Below are positions 56,651-64,000 of a DNA stretch of 64,000 bases, one piece after another. The notes under the pieces were generated by a model. That model did not search any database, was not told the DNA's origin, and was given only the letters and a program-made list of their open reading frames with translations. The stretch is from Niebla homalea. Taxonomy: Eukaryota > Ascomycota > Lecanoromycetes > Lecanorales > Ramalinaceae. Both the position numbers and the translations under genes were made by a program. The DNA lies in assembly GCA_019925105.1 (NCBI GenBank), contig JAHGAU010000041.1, positions 211,216 to 275,215 on the forward strand, given 5' to 3'. Positions within the stretch are counted from its first letter, which is position 1. The number at the start of each line of letters is the position of its first letter.

Positions 56651-57894
56651 GTACGAAAGGCGCTCAAGCTTTGATGCGAAGGACTTCCTAGAGCTTGCAA
56701 CCCAAGAAAGCACTCGAAGTGAACTAGTGCGCTTCGGGGTCTTTTGATGTCATAAGACATGCAAACTACACATGAGAAAGGTCATCTCTCCGCATTGTTG
56801 CCTTGTTGCACACACCACATATAGCCCTCCATTCTCTGACCGCACGGACTATGCCTTACAAACATTATTTGGAGCTGAACAATCGTTCACATTCATGTAA
56901 ACAGACGTTGATGGTACTCGCAGTACTGAAGCTTGAAGCCGCAACAGGTGGCACATCGCGTCAATCATACCACAGCTCATTGAAACGTCAAAAGGGATAC
57001 TCTCATCACCCGATGCCCTTTTGAGATACATGGATCAACGATGACTCATGCATGTCGCAATATAATGGAACGTTCCTATCGTCTCAACCATGACGTACTA
57101 TATCCCTCCCGGGCCCAACTTCTGCAAAACCCGCCCCAGAACAACGAAGCTGCATTTCCCCGCGATCCCGCAATCTACCGCATCCTCAGCCTCCTTGCCC
57201 CTTCGCCCTCGGGGAGGGGTTTACATGCTGGGTCGGACGTTTGAGGCGAATGACAGTGGGCGAAGGGGGGGTGGGGTATGATGGGGATGAGGAATGTTGG
57301 GGGCAGCGATTGGTGGTTGTTCATGGGGCGGAAGGTAAAGACGATCTTGTCTACGAAGGCGTTGAGGTGTGGGTTGTTGGTGGACCCCACCGCTGAGGCT
57401 GTGGGAATGGGGATCTGATGATTTTCTACAGCCGAAGGGGCGAGGGGTGAGATGATGAGCAGCCGCATACCCCTGTTATTGGGTTCAATTCTTCTGATAC
57501 TTTGCGGGTACGCGAACATCAACGCGCTGAGAGGAGCACTGATACTTGGATCATGAGGCAAAGATGAATCCGTTGTGGGAGCGAGTTGGCGGCATTTAGC
57601 GCAAGAAATGCGGACGCGCCGAAAGATGCAATCATGCCAAGTTATGATTGTTCGGTAGAAAAAGGACTCATCCGTTAGTGCTATCGACAATCGCATTTTT
57701 ATTAGCCACAGATCATTCTTGCTCGGATCCTTTGAACGCATGGGAGGAAAACATAGACGTACACCCTGTTGATTTTCTACCTACACGTATACCCTCAAAT
57801 CATACCCCTTTCTTTCTTCGGCGCGTATTCTGAGTGATGCCGATGGTATTTCTCAGTATAGCAGAAGAACTTTTACTCAGAATTTGCGTATGCC
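56651..57894. other. Intergenic, no convincing gene
   Basis: About 1.2 kb. A 188-residue minus-strand open frame (57741-57175) has no recognisable domain and irregular composition, so it is not called as a gene. Nothing else seen. Confidence 0.5.
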
Positions 57895-58405
57895 ACTACC
57901 CACTAAATGCGGTTCGAGTAGGGTGTTTCTTACAGCAGGGGATTTCTTATATCGCGAATGAAGTGGATTGAGAGCTATCACGGGCCATGAACCCTCACCA
58001 CCCTCACTCACCACAAGCACCTGCACCTTCACAACCCTCCCTTACCACTTACCACCCGCACTTGTACCTTCACCTTAATACCTACCTAAACCTTACTGTT
58101 ACCTTTACCGGTCTCAATATTAGGGTAAGAGTGCAGGTACGCGTACAGATGAAGGTAGGGGCTATGTAGTAAAGGTAATAAGGGTGGCAAGATTTAAGCC
58201 TCCCGGGTATATACCCCCTAAAGAGCCCCCTTAGGTACATTCTGTATGCCTCGATAAGTAAGAAACAGGTAGATTTCGCCTAGAGGGTAATGAAACTTAG
58301 AGGTTAAAGGGAGTTTCTTATTTTTGCGGGTAAAAAAAACGTTTTCAAAATGAGTTTCTTACAGCAGCTAGTTTCTTAGATCGAGTGTTTCATTTGGTGG
58401 GTAGT
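57895..58405. mobile_element. MITE-like element with terminal inverted repeats
   Basis: The left end ACTACCCACTAAATG and right end CATTTGGTGGGTAGT are inverse complements with one mismatch over 15 bases, spanning 511 bp. Near the ends a direct motif recurs: GTTTCTTACAGCAG then TTTCTTA-ATCG, at about 57,925 and 58,352. There is no coding capacity, and a CACC/TACC-rich centre contains weak inverted symmetry. No clear target-site duplication is visible. This looks like a non-autonomous DNA transposon, but transposase relationship is unknown. Confidence 0.6.
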
Positions 58406-58662
58406 CAACTGTAGTCGTAGTGATTTACACGTCGAGGTACGAACGTTTTGAACCACATGCAACCCATAACAGCCAGCGGGGTCATCTGCCTTCAGCAGCA
58501 ATCCTGCCTGAAATTATTCACGAGCAGATTTCTGATCCTCTTTTTCTTGTCATCTTCAAAAGCCTTAAAGCCATCAACTTTTTTCATTCCTCCACTGTTC
58601 GTCAACAAGTTCTCTTTGATCAACTTGGCGACCGTCACTTGCTTACACTGTTCCTCTTTCAT

Positions 58663-59325
58663 ATGATGAGCGAGCCACTACCTTCTACATACGTGGTCCC
58701 CACAGACGACTTCTTTGATGCGGTGGGACAGAAGTACGAGGATGCTTTTGGTCATGATAAAGGACTGCACCGGATCATTGAGCGCCTGCTCGATCTTCTG
58801 GCAGATGAAGCTGCCGTCATGGATTGCGGATGCGGCACCGGAAAGCCTGTGGCTCAGATGATTGCTGCGACTGGTCGTCCACTCTACGGCATTGACCTAT
58901 CTCAGACAATGGTTGAGCTCAGTCGCAAGCAGGTTCCTGAAGGACATTTCGTGCGCTGCAATATGCTGGAACACTCGCCCAGCATCCAATTTGGCGGCAT
59001 CGTGGCCATGTTGTCGCTCTTCGCGCTTTCACGTGAGGACCTCGCCCTGATGGCTCGGAAATGGTTCCAGTGGCTCCAACCTAATGGGTATGTACTCATT
59101 GGGGTCTTCGGAGCCGAAGACTGTGAGACAAAACCCGAAATGTACGACTCAGACGGACAATGCGCAAGCGGGATCGAGTTCACCTTCATGGCCCAAAAAA
59201 CGTTAATGACATTGTTCACCAAGCCAGGATGGTGCAAACTGTTGGAAGATGTGGGGCTAATTTGCTCGATCCCTGCTACGTGTATATGTGGATACGTGGT
59301 GTTTTTGGTGTTTATAGTGTTTTGA
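58663..59325 (+). pseudogene. Class I SAM-dependent methyltransferase, 3' truncated by a repeat
   Basis: The reading frame from ATG 58663 (MMSEPLPSTYVVP) gives about 220 residues; the frame is open farther upstream, but that part lacks homology-like sequence. Rossmann-fold methyltransferase motifs are clear: motif I VMDCGCGTGKPVAQM, motif II LYGIDLSQTMVELSRKQ, a motif III-like region HFVRCNMLEH, IVAMLSLFALSREDL, then WLQPNGYVLIGVF. The last native-looking residues are WCKLLEDVGL; from 59259 the DNA is the start of a repeat also present at 59697, so the final about 20 residues come from the element. A small-molecule substrate is likely for this family. The lost C-terminal strand probably disables the enzyme, though the frame remains open. 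Confidence 0.7.
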
Positions 59326-59450
59326 TTGGCCTATCTTAGGACCTAAGCTATAGGGACCTTACCGTCGAGGTCCCAGGGTACCTCGCCGTCGAAGTACCCC
59401 CCGTTATAGCCCGGCCACGGGGTAAAACCAGGGCTAAAAACCCCCCTATA
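59259..59450 (+). repeat. Direct repeat copy 1, weakly mutated
   Basis: It begins AATTTGCTCGATCCCTGCTA and includes CTTACCGTCGAGGTCCCAGG and GTTATAGCCCGGCCACGGGG. The second copy at 59697 is the same sequence with C-to-T and G-to-A changes. Copy 1 marks the junction inside the methyltransferase gene. Confidence 0.85.
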
Positions 59451-59696
59451 TGAGCTAGGAATTTAAGGCTATTTATATAGAGCTATATATATAAAAAGAG
59501 TAAGTAAATAGGTAATTTTAATAAAAGTTATTATTTAAATAAATCCTTAAAAATAAGATAAAGAACTTAAAGATTTAAATAAATTAATTTATATAAATCT
59601 TTAAGTTCCCTTATATAGCCCTTAAAGAACCGCTTAATTAATAAGTAGTTATTCCGTATATCCGGTAAATTAATTAATAATTAAACTATACCCTTT

Positions 59697-59900
59697 AATT
59701 TACTCGATCCTTATTACGTATATATATAAATACGTAATATTTTTAATATTTATAATATTTATAATATTTTAATTAATTTATCTTAAGACTTAAGTTATAA
59801 GGATTTTATCGTTAAAATCTTAAGGTATTTTACCGTTAAAGTACCTTCCGTTATAGCCTGGTTACGAGGTAAAGTTAAGGTTAAGAACCCTTAAAGTTAA
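59697..59900 (+). repeat. Direct repeat copy 2, heavily RIP-mutated
   Basis: It begins AATTTACTCGATCCTTATTA and aligns with copy 1 at a spacing of about 438 bp. Nearly all differences are C to T or G to A, for example GGACCTTACCGTCGAGGTCC versus GGATTTTATCGTTAAAATCT. Confidence 0.82.
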
Positions 59901-61729
59901 AATATAAATCTTAAAAAAATAACTTAAATAAATATTAATTAACTTATTTAACTTTAAGTAAATTAATAACGTTATAATACCATAAGGATAATATCGTTAA
60001 TTAAGTTAATATAAAGTTAATATATATTTAACTTTTATTTATTAAGTTTTTTAATAAGCTTAATATTTAATTTAATTTTTTATACGTTTATAATTATATT
60101 TTAACGGAAGGAATAACCGGAATAATTATTATAAATATTATATTATATAAGCCGCTTATATAATATATTAATAATAAAATCCTATATAAATAACCTTAAA
60201 ATAAGAAAGAAGAATAGGGTTTATAATAAAGCCGTTATTTAAAAATATAAATCCTTTAAAAATTATATAGGGTAAGTTTTATCGGAAGTTATTATAATCT
60301 TAAAGATAATTTTTTTTAAAAAATATCCGTCTTTAACGTTAAGATATAAAGCTTTATATAGTTGTCTTTAAACTTTATATAAAATTAAATTATATAATAT
60401 TTTTTAAAGTCCGGTTTAAGGTTAATTTTATTATAAATAAATTTCTTTACCCGTAAAAAACCCGTATAAGCAAAATAAAAAACGGTTTATATAATAAAGT
60501 TAAATTCAATAATAATATTAAAGCTATATATAAGTTTAATAAGGATATTATTAATAATAAGAAGCTATTCTTTTTATATATATTTACCTTATAGTCTTTT
60601 TACGCTGCGTATAAAACGTTAAAATACCGGGTATTAAAAAACCTTGAGGTTTTTAACGCCCTAGTTAATATATACCGATTTAACGGCGGTAAAGTAGCTT
60701 TTAATAGTCTTATAGAGTAGCTTTTTGGTATTAATAAGGTATATATATTATTTAATAAATATAAAAGGTAAAATAAGAATAATTAAATAAACCCCGTATA
60801 TAATATATTACTTAAAATAGGAGTTATTCCTTATACTATATAATGACCTTATATTTAATATAAGGTTAAAATATAGGTATTACGTTACTTATAAATTAAT
60901 TTAATTTACGTTTTATCCGTTTTTAATATATCTATAATCCGGTATAATCGCGATATACGTAAATATATAAATTAAAGTAAATTATTAGCGATTTTCTTTT
61001 ATTTAAATTTCAAAATTTAATTAATTATTTATTTATTTTTAATAAAGATTTATTCCGTAATATACTTAATATTATCCGGGAATAAAATAAAGGCTAATTA
61101 ATAAATAATACTTATAGCCTAACCTTATATAATTAAATTCTTAATATTATAAATGATTTCCGTATTATTTAAATAAATTATTACCGAGTTTTTTATTAAT
61201 ACGGTACGTTACCGCCGTAAAGCCTTAAGTACGGCCGTTATCTTAAAGATGTTTATATAAGCCCTTCTTAACCAAGGAGATAACCTATAGGTAAAGGTGA
61301 ACTCCGGGGTAAGTACGTCCTTAATATCTTTAAGTAAATAGCCATTTATATTATAAGTAAATAACGTGTTAGTATAAAGATAATACCGTAATCGGGTTAT
61401 TAAGAGCCGTCTTAAGTATAGGCCGTTATAATTATTTAATAGCCTTTATTACCAGGAGAAATCTTTATAAATCTTATTATTTATATAAATTTATTAACGA
61501 TCGGCCTTTATAAGTTCATTATATAGTTTATAAAAAAAAAACTATCTTAATAATATTATTTTAATTATAAAACTTAATAAACCTATTAAGGACTTAAATA
61601 TAATATATTTAATTAAGCAGCTTTTAAAAGCGTCTTTAATACCTTAAATTATTCGTTATAACTTATTTTACGGTAAGTATACCTTTATTATTACGGTATT
61701 TATCTTAATATTTAAGAAGTTAAATATAA

Positions 61730-62070
61730 TACCTATAAGGTTTTTCTTAAAATTTATAAATAACCCGAGTTTATTATATAAGCGATTAAAGGTTTAATTA
61801 AAAACCTTAAGGTTAATCTCCGGTAGGAATATACCGAGGAAATCGTTTAAATAATAAAGTATAATATTAAAATTAAGTTCAGCAATAAGTATTTAATATA
61901 AGTTTTTTATTACGAGATTAAATAAGAACGGTACGGTTTTTAATTTAAAGGGGAAGAAATACTTAATAAAATAGGTATTATCTTACGTAAACCCGAATAA
62001 TTACCGGTTATTTATAATTATTAGGATATAACGGAAGGTATTAAATAAGTCCTTTTTAACGAGTATAAAG
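61730..62070 (-). pseudogene. Reverse transcriptase remnant
   Basis: Reading the minus strand from 62070 gives LVKKDLFNTFRYI, then a broken LFGFT region, FPFKLKTVPFLFNL, and AELNFNIILYYLNDFLGIF near 61,830-61,900, then FNRLYNKLGLFINFKKNLIG. These correspond in order to RT palm blocks; the active-site Y-L-D-D appears as Y-L-N-D, a change expected from G-to-A mutation. In-frame stops are frequent. The block style resembles fungal tyrosine-recombinase (DIRS-like) or similar retroelements, but the class cannot be fixed from this piece. Confidence 0.6.
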
Positions 62071-62637
62071 CCCGGGCTTTATATAATTATTACGTCGATT
62101 ATTTCGTTAATAAACGTATACTTAAGGGCCTTATAAAGGACGTCGATTCCGTTATTAATAGATTCCTTATGGGGGTATAAAAGGTTATAAATATAGTATT
62201 ATTTACTATTATACTTAAGAGTTAAAGTTAATAAGGAATATATATATAATCTATTAAGGACGTATATATAAGTAATAAAACGGTTCTTAATTAATTATTT
62301 ATAAATATCGTTACTTAATACGGTAGGGTCCTTTATAGTTAATAAATAAAGTAAATAGACTACGGACTTATTAGGGCCGTAATAACCTAATTTTACCCCG
62401 AAACGGCTTAATTGCCTTATTAATAAGCAATAGTTATAATCCAGGTAATAATATAATTAAAAATCCCACTTTTCGGCTTTAAGTAGGACTTCTTTATTTA
62501 TTTAATTATTATTTATATTTATTATATAATAAGGTAGGTTTTTATTAATACTTATTAAGGACGAAAGGATAATTATAGAGTCGGCTAATTATTTATTACC
62601 GGGCTATTTAAATAATAATATATTAAGATTACTATTA

Positions 62638-62725
62638 GACTGACTCCGCTGGCGGCACGCCGGCGGGACTAGTAAAGGTGGATATAGAAGACGTGACGTT
62701 ACGGTCTGGATACTTAAATACCACT
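62638..62725. other. GC-rich island inside the AT-rich block
   Basis: About 88 bases starting GACTGACTCCGCTGGCGGCA and ending near ACGGTCTGGATAC are GC-rich and show no RIP-like decay, with AT-rich sequence immediately on both sides. The origin is unknown; it could be too short or too unique to be RIP-mutated, or a later insertion. Confidence 0.6.
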
Positions 62726-62858
62726 TTAATAAGTAAATTAATAATAAGATTAATTCTTAAGGAACTTAGAAAAAACTGGGGTATAGTTTTTACTTAAGGT
62801 AAAGGTAATAACTATTTTGCTTTACGCCTATTAAGCTATAGTTCATAAATAACGTATA

Positions 62859-62918
62859 TTAAGGCCCTTTATTAAGGCCTTTTATTAAGGCCTTTTACTA
62901 AGGCCTTTTATTAAGGTT
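62859..62918 (+). repeat. 14-bp tandem repeat
   Basis: The unit TTTTATTAAGGCC, with one-base variants, repeats about four times within the degraded element. Confidence 0.7.
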
Positions 62919-64000
62919 TAACGGCCTACCTTAGCGCAGCAGTATAACACATTATTATAACGTTAACGTAAAGATAACGTTAATTATTAATAATTATCTC
63001 CCTTTTTATACGTTAATCTCCAAAGTATAAAAAGATATATTTAAGAAGCTAGTATAGAACCGGTTAAGTATAAGGCTTATTAAAAACTTATTATTAAACT
63101 TAGTAAGAAAAGGGTAAAAAGAAAAAAGTCTTTAAGTATATAAATAAGTATAATAATATTTATTTAATAATAATATAATAAAGGTACCTTACGTTAATAA
63201 ATAATTAACGCAATTTATAAAGCTTATTAAAAACCTTTTTATAAAACTTAATAAAAAAGGTAAATAAAAAAAGAGTCTTTACGGTATTAATTAATAATTG
63301 CCTAAAACTTTATTATTGATTTATTACGTTATAATAAAGGTAAATACTATCGTAGAAACGGTATATAATTATAATAAGGTTTTTATTTTATTTTAAATTT
63401 TTTCTTTTTTTTCCTTAATAATTTTAATCGTTTTTATAAGTATAATATATTAAGGGTTTATATAAGTATTTATAAGTTAATACGCGTATAACTATATACC
63501 TTCGTTATTTATATTATTATTATAATAAGTAATATTAACGTTATATAAACGTTTTATTTATATTAATAATCCGTTTATTTTTATTTATTAATAAAATATA
63601 TAAATTTACCTTAATCTTTAAGTAATATAACGTACGTATAATAACGCGTTACCGGCGTAAACGCAAATATAATATTAATAATATATATAATAATACCTTA
63701 TTTAATTTACTTTTTATAGGATAAGTTTTTATACCGGTAAAGCCCCGTACCTTACCGTAAATATTATAATAAACAATACTTAAGCCGTTATATCCTTATA
63801 AGTATCCTTAATACCGTTATAACGTTATTATCCTAATATATATATAGTTCCCGGATTAACTTTAACCCCGGGTAACTTAGTAATTATGTAAATAACGTTA
63901 TACCGGTTTATTATTTATTGGGGCGTTCGCCCGATACGTATAGAAGCGTAAAAAGATCCTTTAAAATTTAAAGGCCTTCCGGTTAAATACTGATTAAATA

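Larger units (their letters stand above)
59259..64000. mobile_element. RIP-degraded AT-rich retroelement block
   Basis: About 4.7 kb of extreme AT richness with abundant TA steps and no open frames of useful length. The transition pattern between its direct repeats is the RIP signature, a premeiotic defence that mutates duplicated DNA in ascomycetes. It includes decayed reverse-transcriptase sequence on the minus strand, short tandem repeats and one GC-rich island. It continues past the window end, so the right border is not seen. Confidence 0.85.

Noticed and set aside
57175..57741. 188-residue minus-strand open frame
   Set aside because: No domain, irregular composition, no splice partners and no conserved-looking blocks; treated as chance.

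Overview
The window is nuclear DNA of a filamentous ascomycete (Pezizomycotina). The signs are short 40-150 nt GT-AG introns with CTRAC-like branch points, an intron-bearing tRNA gene, fungal-only families (Pal1, HET, PTH11/rhodopsin-like, STAND/NLR genes with fungal N-terminal domains) and a terminal AT-rich block with the C-to-T/G-to-A decay typical of repeat-induced point mutation (RIP). I cannot fix the genus; such sharp AT-rich blocks are common in, for example, Dothideomycetes.

Layout. 1-17 kb: accessory immunity-like genes on the minus strand. These are an intact NACHT NLR (724-4334), a chimera of a STAND-type N-terminal domain and a RhoGAP domain that lacks the arginine finger (5315-7288), and a decayed NB-ARC/NACHT gene (13330-16470). 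A plus-strand GT25 glycosyltransferase (9083-10675) and a repeat-rich gap lie between them. 17-28 kb: an intron-containing elongator tRNA-Met, Pol III subunit RPC11 (with a one-base frameshift in this sequence), an ankyrin protein, a seven-helix rhodopsin-domain membrane protein and a secreted carboxylesterase. 28-35 kb: a decayed HET gene and a frameshifted NLR made of an alpha/beta hydrolase plus NB-ARC. 35-57 kb: mainly conserved genes. These are a protein with five tandem cold-shock domains, a Pro-rich/coiled-coil protein, a CCHC zinc-knuckle protein, the tRNA adenosine deaminase Tad1, Nse3/MAGE (SMC5/6 complex), Mediator Med31, Pal1, the SF3b5 splicing subunit, a DHCR24-like FAD reductase and a multi-pass membrane protein. 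57.9-64 kb: a MITE-like element, a methyltransferase truncated by a repeat insertion, then about 4.7 kb of RIP-degraded retroelement DNA with recognisable reverse-transcriptase remains on the minus strand.

How the genes relate. Housekeeping genes of RNA metabolism and chromosome maintenance occupy the 35-55 kb core. Both flanks carry nonself-recognition genes and transposon debris. Three of four NLR/HET-class genes are broken, consistent with birth-and-death evolution. The frameshift in the normally essential RPC11 lies in a G homopolymer, however, so some frameshifts could be sequencing errors.

The best candidates for something undescribed are the NLR and the RhoGAP pseudo-enzyme lying in tandem, each with a STAND-type N-terminal domain, and the five-CSD protein, in which the same intron pattern recurs in every domain. 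Exon boundaries were inferred by hand from splice signals and frame agreement; most assembled coding lengths divide exactly by three.
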